Source: an uncultured Bacteroidales bacterium (GTDB lineage: Bacteria > Bacteroidota > Bacteroidia > Bacteroidales > Bacteroidaceae). Taken from it: a DNA stretch of 64,000 nucleotides. The stretch's first letter is position 1, and each line of letters begins with the position of its first letter. Of this stretch, positions 1 through 8,870 are shown piece after piece. The DNA is taken from NCBI GenBank assembly GCA_937898885.1, contig CALDKD010000095.1:8133-72132 (forward strand), read 5' to 3'. The translations under genes were made by a program, and so were the position numbers. The notes under the pieces were generated by a model, which saw nothing but the letters and a program-made list of their open reading frames with translations, was not told where the DNA came from and made no database searches.

Positions 1-1
1 A

Positions 2-508
2 TTGGTCAAGCAGCAGTTCATTGCAGGAAACAGGGTGGAGCTTTATTTCAAACTCCCGCTCGGTGAGATTGTGATTGACTTCTATGACAAGCTTAAGAGT
101 ATTTCCAAAGGCTATGCCTCGTTTGATTACCATCCGGCAGGCTTCCGGCCATCTAAACTGATAAAGTTGGATATCCTTCTGAATGGTGAGCCTGTGGATG
201 CTCTGTCAACGCTCACACACGTGGATAACGCATATGACCTCGGTCGCAGGATGTGTGAGAAATTGAAGGACCTGATTCCGCGTCAGCAGTTCGACATTGC
301 CATACAGGCGGCTATCGGCGCCAAGATTATAGCACGCGAGACAATCAAGCAGGTGCGCAAGGATGTTACCGCGAAGTGCTACGGCGGTGATGTGTCGCGA
401 AAGCGTAAGCTCTTGGAGAAACAGAAGAAGGGCAAGAAACGTATGAAGCAGATTGGCAATGTGGAAGTGCCGCAAAAGGCATTCCTTGCCGTTCTGAAAC
501 TTGATTAA
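2..508 (+). CDS. lepA: Elongation factor 4 (LepA), C-terminal part
   Basis: This is the last 168 residues of the ribosome back-translocating GTPase LepA (EF4); the start lies before the window. The segment covers the end of the EF-G-like domain V (YFKLPLGEIVIDFYDKLK, SKGYASFDYHP) and the LepA-specific C-terminal domain with AIGAKIIARETIKQVRKDV and CYGGDVSRKRKLLEKQKKGK, which are hallmarks of the family. The GTPase domain is not in view. The gene ends in TAA and is followed by a perfect-stem bidirectional terminator shared with the convergent tricorn-like gene. The TTG at the left edge is a codon inside the gene, not the true start. Confidence 0.96.
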   Translation: MVKQQFIAGNRVELYFKLPLGEIVIDFYDKLKSISKGYASFDYHPAGFRPSKLIKLDILLNGEPVDALSTLTHVDNAYDLGRRMCEKLKDLIPRQQFDIAIQAAIGAKIIARETIKQVRKDVTAKCYGGDVSRKRKLLEKQKKGKKRMKQIGNVEVPQKAFLAVLKLD

Positions 509-524
509 ATAATTGAATAAAAAG

Positions 525-569
525 AATCTCCCGTTTTGAGTGTCAGCTCAAAACGGGAGATTTCTTGTT
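525..569. terminator. Bidirectional intrinsic terminator between lepA and the tricorn-like gene
   Basis: A perfect 16-bp stem (AATCTCCCGTTTTGAG, 525-540, pairing with 547-562) has a 6-nt loop. It has a T-rich tail on the plus side and an A-rich run before it (515-523), which is a U-tract on the minus strand. It sits between two convergent stop codons, so it can end both transcripts. Confidence 0.85.
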
Positions 570-582
570 TCTTGAATATAGC

Positions 583-3500
583 CTATCTGTCAATGCCCAG
601 GTCCTTGTAAGTACGCGGGGTAGGGGTGGATGGCAGAGGCTTATAATCCTTAAGCTGCTCCAGAGCTGTCCTGATGGCTTGCTCCAGCTGCTCGTCAATG
701 CCCTCAAACTCCTTTATCGGGTCATTGTCTATAACGATGTCCGGGTCTACTCCGTGGTTCTCAACAATCCACTGGCCTGTCTTCGCATCGTAGTTCGTGA
801 AGAACGGAACACGCACGTCGGTACCATCCATATAGGGCAGGGAACCGCTGATTCCCACTATGCCGCCCCACGTTCTGGTGCCTATCACAGTACCGGTTCC
901 CGTAGCCTTGAAACTCCAGGGGAAAAGGTCGCCGTCTGATGCCGAATACTTGTTGACAAGCATTACCTTAGGCCCGTAATGTGTGCCTTCCGGAATCTTT
1001 CCGTTCAGGCTTGATGTACGGTACATTGTCATACGGTATGGCTCGCGCATCAGGCGTTCCAGGATCATAGGCGATACATTGCCGCCACCATTGCCGCGGT
1101 CATCTATGATGAGAGCCTGCTTGTCAAGCTGTGGATAGTAATAGCGTACGAACTCGTTGAGTCCCTCCGCGCTCATATCTGGAATGTAGATGTATCCAAC
1201 CTTGCCGTCTGTAGCCTCATCAATACGCTTGATATTGTTCTGAATCCACTCCAGATGATAAAGCGGATACTCGTTGGCAATTGGCTTTACGACAACCTTG
1301 CGCCCGCCTGCTGAGGCGGTTGAGCTGATTGTGAGCTCGGTCAGCACATCAGCCTTGCCTGTGAGAAGCTGATAGATATTGCTCACTGAGTTGGCGGGTA
1401 TGCCGTTGACGGCTGTGATATACTCGCCCTCCTTGACACCGATGCCCGGCTCTGCCAGTGGCGAGCGCAAAGTCTGGCTGTAAGGCGCTCCCTCAAAGAT
1501 GTGGTCAATCTTGAAATAACCGCTTGGGTCAGAGCTGATCTTAGCTCCAAGAAGACCCATGTCGATACGTCTCGCCTCGGGCTTTTCTCCTGCGGTCACA
1601 TAGGCATGGCCTGTGCCTACCTCGCTTATCATCTCGCCTATGATATAGTTCAGGTCAAGTCTGGTCTTTGCGTATGGCACAAGTACGGAATACTTCTCCT
1701 TGACGGCCTTCCAGTCTGCTCCATGCATATTCTCCAGATAGAAGCCGTCGCGGAACGCGCGCCATACCTCATCGAAAATCTGTGGCCACTCTTTTGTGAA
1801 GTCTATATCGGCCACCATATCTCCTGTCTCAACAGGTGTGTCAAGGCTGGCTTTCGGACCGCCGAAATCTGATACGTATAGTTTGCCGCTCTTCATGAAC
1901 AGAGCCTTTCTCGCTCCGAAGCGGACATCCATCATTCCTTCGGCGTAAGTATCGGATTTCTGTGTATCCAGATTGAATACGCTCACACCTCCGCGCGATG
2001 TGTAATAGACTTTGTTCCCGTCACTGTAGAACAATCCATAGGTACCTGCCGGTAGTGGCAGCTTGACAATCCTGTCATAGAGCCCGTCCTTGTCTATTGT
2101 CACCTTTACGGAGTTGCTCTCTGCTGTCTCTGTACTCTTGCCTTTGGTGTTCTTTTTGTCTTTCGATGCATCTTTTGGCTGCTCATTGCTCTCCTCCTTG
2201 ATCTTTACTACCGCATCCTTGGGAAGGAATGGCGATGGGGTGTCCTTTGACAGCATAGCCATATAAACGCCTCCCATATTGCTGTACGTGTAGTCCCACT
2301 CAATACGGCTGTATGTGGGATTGAGGTCACGGTCGGAGTTGAAAATCAGATACTTTCCGTCGGCGCTGAATGCCGGTGATGAGGAGTTGTACCATTTCTC
2401 GGTGGCCGGGAACTCCTCGCCGCTTGCCACATTCATTATATAGACAACACTCAACTCATTCTGCTCCTGTCTGGTGTAAGCAATCCACTTGCTGTCTGGT
2501 GAGAATGTTACGTCAAACAGCTCGTTGGCAGGGTTTGTCAGGAGCGTTCTGGTGGTTTTGCCGGATATGCTCAACTCGTTGATGCGGTTCTTGCGGTCGG
2601 TGTAGAGCAGTGTCTTGCTGTCCGGTGCCCAGATGATCTCGCGGATGTAGGTGTCATTGTTGAAAGTCATCTGCTCCGGCTCTCCGCCTTCTGCTTTCTG
2701 AATCCATATCTCTGTCTCACCGGTTATATCGCTGATATATGCTATGTATTTGCCGTTGTAGCTCCAGGATACGCCTCTGTCGTTAGCCCCGGGAGTGCGG
2801 GTTATGTTGCGTGTTACGCCTTTCCCAACCGGAACATCAAAAACCTCACCGCGTGCGGCTACCGCTACGCGCTCACCGTCGGGCGACATACTCGCCTCGG
2901 TAATCTTGTCGGAAACCGCTCTCTGCTCGTTCCTGGCATATATCAAATCTGAGGTCAGGGTAATGTGAAGCTGCTCGCAGCGCTTGCTTTTCGGGTCAAG
3001 TTTCCAGATGTATCCGCCGTTCTCGAACACGATAGTCTTGCCGTCTGTGCTGGGGAACTTCACGTCGTACTCCTTGAAATCCGTAACCTTTGAGGTCTGG
3101 CCGGTGGAAGTGTCATATACAAAGATGTTCATAATGGCATCGCGGTCTGACGCAAAGAAAATCTCGTTGCCGCACCACATGGGGAAGATGTCCTGTGCCT
3201 TGTTGTCGGTGATATTGGTGACCTTCTTGGCCGCCGGATCATAAATCCAGATGTCATCGGCCATACCGCCCTGATAATACTTCCAGGTGCGGAACTCGCG
3301 GAATACACGGTTGTAGGCCAGCTTCGAGCCGTCAGGAGACCAGCAACAGAAACCTCCCTCCGGGAGCGGCATCTCATTCGGCATTCCGCCTTCGGGAGAT
3401 ACTGTCCAAAGCTTGCCCTCGAAGCCGTCGCCGATGCGGTTGCGGTAAACGATGGACTTGCCGTCCGGGTTCCACGTCATTACTACGTTGTTCGGTCCCA

Positions 3501-3855
3501 TACGGTCACCAAGATCATCACGTCCATTGGTTGATGTGTAGGTAAGGCGTACCGGCTCTCCGCCATTTGACGGAATGATATAGACCTCGCGGTTTCCGTC
3601 ATACTCACCTGTGAAGGCAATCTGCCTGCCGTCAGGTGAGAAACGCGCGAACATCTCGTAGCCTACGTGCGATGTCAGTCGCTGTGCGGCACCGCCATTG
3701 ATTGAGACTGTGTAGAGATCTCCTGCATATGAGAACACTACCTGATGACTGTCTGTGGCCGGAAAACGCAGAAGACGGGCCTCCTGCTCATTCGCGGAAA
3801 CGACAAATGCCGGCGTGGCAAGCGCCAACGCCAGCAGAATGGTTGTTCTTTTCAT
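583..3855 (-). CDS. Tricorn-like S41 protease, periplasmic
   Basis: A 1090-residue tricorn protease homolog with an N-terminal signal peptide (MKRTTILLALALATPAFVVSA), so it is probably exported. Order of parts: two sets of WD40/PD40-like propeller repeats (SPDGRQIAFTG, SPDGSKLAYNR, APDSKTLLYTD, SPDSKWIAYTR) to about residue 540; a Lys/Glu/Ser-rich spacer near 560-590; a C1-type helical domain; a PDZ domain near 790-870 (GVKEGEYITAVNG); and the C-terminal S41 domain. Expected catalytic residues are present: His750 in GTGHAYV, Ser973 in SASDGD and Glu1032 in ENHGVDPD. The family degrades peptides. The gene starts 8 bp after the stop of the acyl ligase upstream, so the two are probably co-transcribed. 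Confidence 0.9.
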   Translation of the reverse strand: MKRTTILLALALATPAFVVSANEQEARLLRFPATDSHQVVFSYAGDLYTVSINGGAAQRLTSHVGYEMFARFSPDGRQIAFTGEYDGNREVYIIPSNGGEPVRLTYTSTNGRDDLGDRMGPNNVVMTWNPDGKSIVYRNRIGDGFEGKLWTVSPEGGMPNEMPLPEGGFCCWSPDGSKLAYNRVFREFRTWKYYQGGMADDIWIYDPAAKKVTNITDNKAQDIFPMWCGNEIFFASDRDAIMNIFVYDTSTGQTSKVTDFKEYDVKFPSTDGKTIVFENGGYIWKLDPKSKRCEQLHITLTSDLIYARNEQRAVSDKITEASMSPDGERVAVAARGEVFDVPVGKGVTRNITRTPGANDRGVSWSYNGKYIAYISDITGETEIWIQKAEGGEPEQMTFNNDTYIREIIWAPDSKTLLYTDRKNRINELSISGKTTRTLLTNPANELFDVTFSPDSKWIAYTRQEQNELSVVYIMNVASGEEFPATEKWYNSSSPAFSADGKYLIFNSDRDLNPTYSRIEWDYTYSNMGGVYMAMLSKDTPSPFLPKDAVVKIKEESNEQPKDASKDKKNTKGKSTETAESNSVKVTIDKDGLYDRIVKLPLPAGTYGLFYSDGNKVYYTSRGGVSVFNLDTQKSDTYAEGMMDVRFGARKALFMKSGKLYVSDFGGPKASLDTPVETGDMVADIDFTKEWPQIFDEVWRAFRDGFYLENMHGADWKAVKEKYSVLVPYAKTRLDLNYIIGEMISEVGTGHAYVTAGEKPEARRIDMGLLGAKISSDPSGYFKIDHIFEGAPYSQTLRSPLAEPGIGVKEGEYITAVNGIPANSVSNIYQLLTGKADVLTELTISSTASAGGRKVVVKPIANEYPLYHLEWIQNNIKRIDEATDGKVGYIYIPDMSAEGLNEFVRYYYPQLDKQALIIDDRGNGGGNVSPMILERLMREPYRMTMYRTSSLNGKIPEGTHYGPKVMLVNKYSASDGDLFPWSFKATGTGTVIGTRTWGGIVGISGSLPYMDGTDVRVPFFTNYDAKTGQWIVENHGVDPDIVIDNDPIKEFEGIDEQLEQAIRTALEQLKDYKPLPSTPTPRTYKDLGIDR

Positions 3856-3863
3856 AATATGTC

Positions 3864-5573
3864 TTATTTTTTCTCTTGGTAGAGAAATCTCTTTATGCTT
3901 CCTTTCGGGGTCTTCTCAAACGGCTCATCCATCACCTGTATGGAATTGAGACGCTCGTATGCGGGTAACGCGGCATTTATCTCTTTGCGGTCAGCATCCA
4001 GACGTGCCTCTATTTGTTGTCTGCTCAGGTTCTCACCCTTGACGATGTCGGGACTGGGCACAATCAATGCTGCAAGCTTGCCCTCACGCTCAACCACCAA
4101 AGACTCGGCCACCAGGGTACGCTGGTTGAGAACCTCCTCGATCTCCTCCGGGTAGATGTTCTGTCCGGATGGCCCTAGAATCATATTCTTGCTACGCCCC
4201 TTGATGGTTATGTTTCCGTGCTTGTCAATCAGGCCCATATCGCCTGTGTAGAACCAACCGTCTTTGTCAATTGCCTGTGCGGTTGCCTCCGGATTCTTGA
4301 AATAACCCAGCATTACATTGTCACCCTTGACAGTAATCTCGCCAGGCACGTTCTCGGGGTCGGTACTCTGTATCTCCACCTGTACTCCCTCAATGGCCTT
4401 TCCGCAGGTCCCGGACTTGTATTCCTTCCAGCCTGTATAGGCAATCAGCGGCGCGCACTCAGTGGCTCCATATCCCACTGTGAATGGAAAATGCAACATC
4501 CTGAGACAATCTTCTACGTCCTTGCTCAGTGCGGCTCCTCCGATGATAAGCTCCTTCATCTCTCCACCGAAGGCATCCAGAAGTTTCTGGCGTATCTTTT
4601 TCAGAATGCTTTGCCTCAGTATGGGAACGTGAAGCGCTATTCTCATAGACGGCTTATTCAGAACCGGGAGAATGACATTCTGTACGACTTTCTCAATCAC
4701 CAGCGGAACTGTAATGATAAGAGTAGGCTTGAATTCCGCGAAAGTCTGGAATATGATTTTCGGACTTGGAATCTTTGTGAGGAAATGAATGTGGCATCCC
4801 AGTGCTATGTCATAGATAAGCTCGAACATCATTCCAAACATGTGCGCCAGCGGCAGCATACATACCGTGCTGCTTCCTGGCTTCAGGTACATCTTGACTA
4901 CACTGTATTTTACCATCATACGCAGGGCACGATATGGTATCATAACTCCTTTTGGGAAGCTTGTGGTTCCTGATGTGTAGTTCAGCACGGCCATATTGTT
5001 GGTGTCGGTCTCTTTATAGTAGTCAACGTCGTTCTGACTGAAACCGTTAGGGAATCTCTGACTGAAAAGATTGTCAATATTGTCGCAGGCATCTTCCAGA
5101 CTTCTCTCTGATGTTTGGAGTAAGGAAAGGTCCGATACAAGGAAGTAACCTTTGACGGCCGGCATTTTCTCAGTGCTGATGCTTTTCCATTGCGCATCGC
5201 CTGCATACAGCAGCCTCGCTTCGGAGTGGTTTACAATGTTGTGTATATAATCAGCCTTGAAATCAGCAAGTATAGGCACCGGAACCGCTCCGTATGTGAT
5301 TATTGAGAAAAACGCGACTGCCCAGTTGGAGCAGTTCTTGGCGCAGATGGCTATTTTGTCGCCAGGATTAAGTCCTGCGCTTCTATATAGAATATGGGCT
5401 TTCTCAATGCTCGCTGCCATCTCCTTGTACAGAATGGTCTGTCCCTGATAGTCTGTAAGCGCCGCAGATTCCCAGTTCTTTATGAGACTCTCCTGGATGT
5501 ACCCGATGAAACTTGGATTTTCCAAGTTTATCATACTTCCAGTCTCTTCTGCGTTGATGTTTGTATTGCTCAT
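3864..5573 (-). CDS. AMP-forming acyl-CoA/acid ligase, paralog 1
   Basis: A 569-residue adenylate-forming enzyme (ANL superfamily, long-chain acyl-CoA synthetase type). It activates a carboxylic acid with ATP and transfers it to CoA or another thiol. The AMP-binding P-loop is LNYTSGTTSFPKGVM, followed by VGYGATECAPL (A5) and WFYTGDMG (A7). The C-terminal lysine region is FEKTPKGSIKRFLYQ. There is no signal peptide, so it should be cytoplasmic. A second ATG 39 nt downstream (MINLENPSF) matches the start of the paralog at 18314-19975 and is an alternative start. The two paralogs match over their whole length and lie in the same orientation on either side of the glycopolymer operon. The substrate cannot be told from sequence. 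Confidence 0.88.
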   Translation of the reverse strand: MSNTNINAEETGSMINLENPSFIGYIQESLIKNWESAALTDYQGQTILYKEMAASIEKAHILYRSAGLNPGDKIAICAKNCSNWAVAFFSIITYGAVPVPILADFKADYIHNIVNHSEARLLYAGDAQWKSISTEKMPAVKGYFLVSDLSLLQTSERSLEDACDNIDNLFSQRFPNGFSQNDVDYYKETDTNNMAVLNYTSGTTSFPKGVMIPYRALRMMVKYSVVKMYLKPGSSTVCMLPLAHMFGMMFELIYDIALGCHIHFLTKIPSPKIIFQTFAEFKPTLIITVPLVIEKVVQNVILPVLNKPSMRIALHVPILRQSILKKIRQKLLDAFGGEMKELIIGGAALSKDVEDCLRMLHFPFTVGYGATECAPLIAYTGWKEYKSGTCGKAIEGVQVEIQSTDPENVPGEITVKGDNVMLGYFKNPEATAQAIDKDGWFYTGDMGLIDKHGNITIKGRSKNMILGPSGQNIYPEEIEEVLNQRTLVAESLVVEREGKLAALIVPSPDIVKGENLSRQQIEARLDADRKEINAALPAYERLNSIQVMDEPFEKTPKGSIKRFLYQEKK

Positions 5574-5599
5574 AGCTTTTTTCGCTTTGATTACACTCG

Positions 5600-5607
5600 C
5601 AAAAGTA
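5600..5607 (-). promoter_or_regulatory. Putative -7 element for the acyl ligase/tricorn operon
   Basis: The minus strand reads TACTTTTG, a perfect match to the Bacteroidota -7 consensus TAnnTTTG, about 26 bp upstream of the ATG at 5573. No convincing -33 TTG is seen. Confidence 0.5.
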
Positions 5608-5705
5608 GGGAAAAATCTCGTTGCTTTTGGCTAAAATTCTTAATTTTGGGATTTGAAAGAGTTATACTTTCTTTCTGTAGGCAAATTTTAAATAATAATA
5701 AGAAT

Positions 5706-7313
5706 ATGTACGATTCCAACAGAGGACTTTATGTGGCACATTGCGATGCCGGACCATTGTCAATATGTGGCCGAATGGCCAACCGTCACGGACTCATAGC
5801 CGGTGCGACAGGTACCGGAAAGACCGTATCACTTCAAGTTATTGCCGAGACATTCTCGCAGGCTGGAGTACCCTGCTTTATGGCAGATATGAAAGGTGAC
5901 CTTAGCGGAATAAGCCAGGCCGGATCTATGAGTAGCTTCATACAGAAAAGATGCCCGGAGTTCGGTATTGAGAACCCCCAGTTCGCAGGCTGTCCCACAC
6001 GTTTCTTCGACGTGTTCGGTGAGCAGGGGCATCCTATGCGCACCACCATCTCCAATATGGGGCCGCAGCTTCTCTCGAGACTGATGCAGCTCAGCGAGGC
6101 TCAGGAGGGTGTGCTGAACGTGCTGTTCCGTGTGGCCGATGAGCGTGGCTTGCTGCTTATTGACATTAAGGACCTTCGCTCGATGCTGGCCTATCTCTCG
6201 GAGAATGCCGCCGAGATAAGCCGCCAGTACGGTGCGGTGAGCGCAGTCAGCGTGGCTGCCATTCAGAGGGCTCTGCTCGCTCTGGAGAATCAGGGTGCGG
6301 AGAAGTTCTTCGGTGAGCCGTCGTTCGATATATTTGATTTGATGCAGTGCGAGGGTGGCAAGGGCGTAATGAATGTGCTGGCCGCCGACAAGCTTATGCT
6401 GAATCCTAAACTCTATTCAACATTCCTTTTGTGGCTTCTGTCTGATATTTATGCTCAGTTGCCGGAGGTGGGCGATTTGGATCTTCCCAAACTTGTGTTC
6501 TTCTTTGACGAGGCGCACACTCTGTTCCAGGATACCTCAAAGGCTCTTGTTGACAAGATTGAGCAGGTTATCCGTCTTATCCGAAGCAAGGGCGTAGGTG
6601 TGTATTTCATCACGCAGAATCCTACCGATATACCGGAAGTCATTCTGGGTCAGCTTGGAAACCGTGTACAGCACGCCTTGCGTGCCTATACGCCGAAAGA
6701 CCAGAAGGCGGTCCGTGCCGCGGCTCAGACATTCCGTGCGAATCCGGATTTCAAGACAGAGGATGCCATAATGCAGCTTGAGACCGGCGAGGCCCTTGTA
6801 TCGTTCCTTGACGAGAAAGGCGCTCCTGCAATGGTGCAGCGCTCCAAGATACTATTCCCGCTGAGTCAGATTGGCGTCATCTCTGAGAGCCAGCGCACGC
6901 AACTGATCAATGCATCGCGTCTATATGGCCGCTATGATAATCCGATTGACCGCGAGAGTGCTTTCGAGGTGCTTCTTGCTGAGAGTGAGCAGGCGGCCCG
7001 CGAGCTTCAGAGACAGCAGGATGCTGAAAAGGATGAGAAAGAGCGCAAGGCTGCCGAAAAGGCTGAAAAGACCGAAAAGGCGAAGTCAAAGAAGAGTGGG
7101 GGCGGTCTTGCCAAGACTCTGGCCACAGCAGCAGTCGGCGCAGCCATCAGTTCTGTGAGCCGTAGCGTAGGTACGTCGGTATCGAATAAGATAACCGGCA
7201 AGAAGTCTTCGACTACATCAGCCAAATCCGTTGCCGGAAAAGCGGCCAGCTCTGCGGCATCGTCTATAGTCCGCAATCTTACCCGCTCAATTCTTGGCAA
7301 TCTGCTGAAATAA
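5706..7313 (+). CDS. HerA-like ATPase, DUF853 (YjgR) family
   Basis: A 535-residue P-loop ATPase of the HerA/FtsK-like DUF853 family. It has Walker A GATGTGKT (Lys39), Walker B KLVFFFDEAHTLF, and the conserved GVYFITQNPTDIPEVILGQL segment. After about residue 430 it runs into a charged Glu/Lys/Ala-rich coiled segment and a Ser/Gly/Ala-rich tail. The open frame extends further upstream, but ATG 5706 is chosen because it gives the family N-terminus (RGLYVAHCDAGPLSICGRMANRHGLIAG) and follows an AT-rich leader. The cellular role of the family is unknown; pumping or translocation of DNA is inferred from HerA. The flippase gene follows after 9 bp, so it may share a transcript with the glycopolymer genes. 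Confidence 0.88.
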   Translation: MYDSNRGLYVAHCDAGPLSICGRMANRHGLIAGATGTGKTVSLQVIAETFSQAGVPCFMADMKGDLSGISQAGSMSSFIQKRCPEFGIENPQFAGCPTRFFDVFGEQGHPMRTTISNMGPQLLSRLMQLSEAQEGVLNVLFRVADERGLLLIDIKDLRSMLAYLSENAAEISRQYGAVSAVSVAAIQRALLALENQGAEKFFGEPSFDIFDLMQCEGGKGVMNVLAADKLMLNPKLYSTFLLWLLSDIYAQLPEVGDLDLPKLVFFFDEAHTLFQDTSKALVDKIEQVIRLIRSKGVGVYFITQNPTDIPEVILGQLGNRVQHALRAYTPKDQKAVRAAAQTFRANPDFKTEDAIMQLETGEALVSFLDEKGAPAMVQRSKILFPLSQIGVISESQRTQLINASRLYGRYDNPIDRESAFEVLLAESEQAARELQRQQDAEKDEKERKAAEKAEKTEKAKSKKSGGGLAKTLATAAVGAAISSVSRSVGTSVSNKITGKKSSTTSAKSVAGKAASSAASSIVRNLTRSILGNLLK

Positions 7314-7322
7314 AGAATTGAT

Positions 7323-8870
7323 ATGCCCGTTGTGAATCAGAAAAGAATTGCAGTAAACACCCTGCTGCTTTATGTTCGTATGGGACTTGTTTTGATAATA
7401 GGTCTCTACACGACACGCGTTGTGCTGGGTGCACTTGGAAAGGCTGAATATGGATTATACGGCACGATTGGAAGCCTGGTTATACTGTTTTCTTTTTTGA
7501 GCAATAGCATGTCAACGGCGTGTCAGAGATTTTTCTCATACGAACTTGGTCGAGGAGATATCTGTAGGGTTCGCAACAGGTTTACTCAATGTTTTCTGAC
7601 ATTTGTTCTGATGGCAGTTGCCATATTGATTCTTTTTGAGACTATAGGGCTTTGGTACGTACGTAATATTATGGAGTGTGATGGTCGCGATAGGGCTGTC
7701 TCACTTGTATATCAGTATACAATTGCGGGGGTAATATTTCAAGTGTTGCGCACACCTTATATGGGTATGCTCATTGCAAAAGAGAAAATGTCGGCGTTCG
7801 CCGTGATAAATATATTTGAGGCATTGGCTACGTTGTGCGTGGCTTTTTTGTTGAAATCATCTGACTTTGATAGGTTGGTTTTTTATGCTTTATTAATGGC
7901 GGCAGTTCAAGCATTTACCGCATTGCTCTATTTTGCTTATGGAAGGTTATTCCTTGAGGAATGTCGTTTTTCTGGATTGGGGAAAAGAAAATCCCTTTAT
8001 GAGGTGTTTCGTTTTACTGGCTGGGAGATGATAGGAACACTGGCAGGTGCTTGTAAATTCCAAGGTGTGAGCCTGTTGCTGAATCCGTTGTTCGGAAATG
8101 TCGCTGTAGCGGCAAGAACGGTGTCTCAGAAGGTATATATGAGTGTCGTCAGGCTGCAGGACGATTTTTTCAAGGCGGTAAAGCCTCAGATAATCAAATC
8201 GTACGCTGCGGAAGAGAAAGATGAGATGATGAAACTTCTGTTTCAGAGTACCCGTTTCTCTTTTTATTTGATGCTGATGGTATCATTGCCTATAATTATT
8301 GAGACTCCGTTCATTTTAAACATCTGGCTTGGTGAGGAAGGCGTTCCTGAATTGTCAATAGTATTTACCCGGCTGATTCTTATTAACGGACTGATAGATG
8401 TTTTCTCTAATCCCCTGGCAACAGCCATTCAAGCTACTGGCAATAACAAATGGTATCAGATATGTATGGGCGGAACGTTGTTCGCTATACTTCCTGTGGG
8501 GTATCTTGGAATGAAATGCTTTGACTGGAGTGCGGTTTCTATTTTTTATGTGTCGATTATGCTGTCTGTCATAGCTCAATTCGTGCGCGTCTACTTTGTG
8601 AGAAGGCAAGTCGGATTGAATGTGCCGCATTTTCTGAAAGAAGTGGTGGAAGTTATAATTAAAATAACACTTATGTCAGCACTTGCACCTATGGTGCTTA
8701 AATTACTGCTTGGCAAGGAATGCTCTTTGACGCAGTCGTTATTGATAATAGTTGTATCAGTTATTTGGACAGGTATAGTGGTGTATTTTTTTGGTGTTAC
8801 TGGCACCGAGCGTAAGCATCTCAACGAGTTTATTGTAAAAACGTTTCATAAGGTAGTATGCAGGCGATAA
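7323..8870 (+). CDS. Polysaccharide flippase, Wzx/MOP family
   Basis: A 515-residue integral membrane protein of the polysaccharide-transport (Wzx-like, MOP/MATE-related) family, predicted to move lipid-linked saccharide units across the inner membrane. The N-terminus (RIAVNTLLLYVRMGLVLIIG...YTTRVVLGALGKAEYGLYG) is typical for Bacteroidota O-unit/capsule flippases. About 12-14 hydrophobic segments run along the length, with a short basic loop near 205-220. It is the first gene of a series whose members overlap: its last 13 bases overlap the next gene. Base composition becomes clearly more A/T-rich from here to about 15.8 kb than in the genes on either side, as is common for transferred surface-polysaccharide genes. 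Confidence 0.87.
   Translation: MPVVNQKRIAVNTLLLYVRMGLVLIIGLYTTRVVLGALGKAEYGLYGTIGSLVILFSFLSNSMSTACQRFFSYELGRGDICRVRNRFTQCFLTFVLMAVAILILFETIGLWYVRNIMECDGRDRAVSLVYQYTIAGVIFQVLRTPYMGMLIAKEKMSAFAVINIFEALATLCVAFLLKSSDFDRLVFYALLMAAVQAFTALLYFAYGRLFLEECRFSGLGKRKSLYEVFRFTGWEMIGTLAGACKFQGVSLLLNPLFGNVAVAARTVSQKVYMSVVRLQDDFFKAVKPQIIKSYAAEEKDEMMKLLFQSTRFSFYLMLMVSLPIIIETPFILNIWLGEEGVPELSIVFTRLILINGLIDVFSNPLATAIQATGNNKWYQICMGGTLFAILPVGYLGMKCFDWSAVSIFYVSIMLSVIAQFVRVYFVRRQVGLNVPHFLKEVVEVIIKITLMSALAPMVLKLLLGKECSLTQSLLIIVVSVIWTGIVVYFFGVTGTERKHLNEFIVKTFHKVVCRR

Noticed and set aside
4218..4973. 251-codon open frame opposite acyl ligase 1
   Set aside because: It is antisense to a gene with strong family motifs, has no recognisable protein features and no initiation context.
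5394..5705. N-terminal extension of the DUF853 ATPase
   Set aside because: The extension overlaps the divergent ligase gene and its promoter, and it is not family-like.
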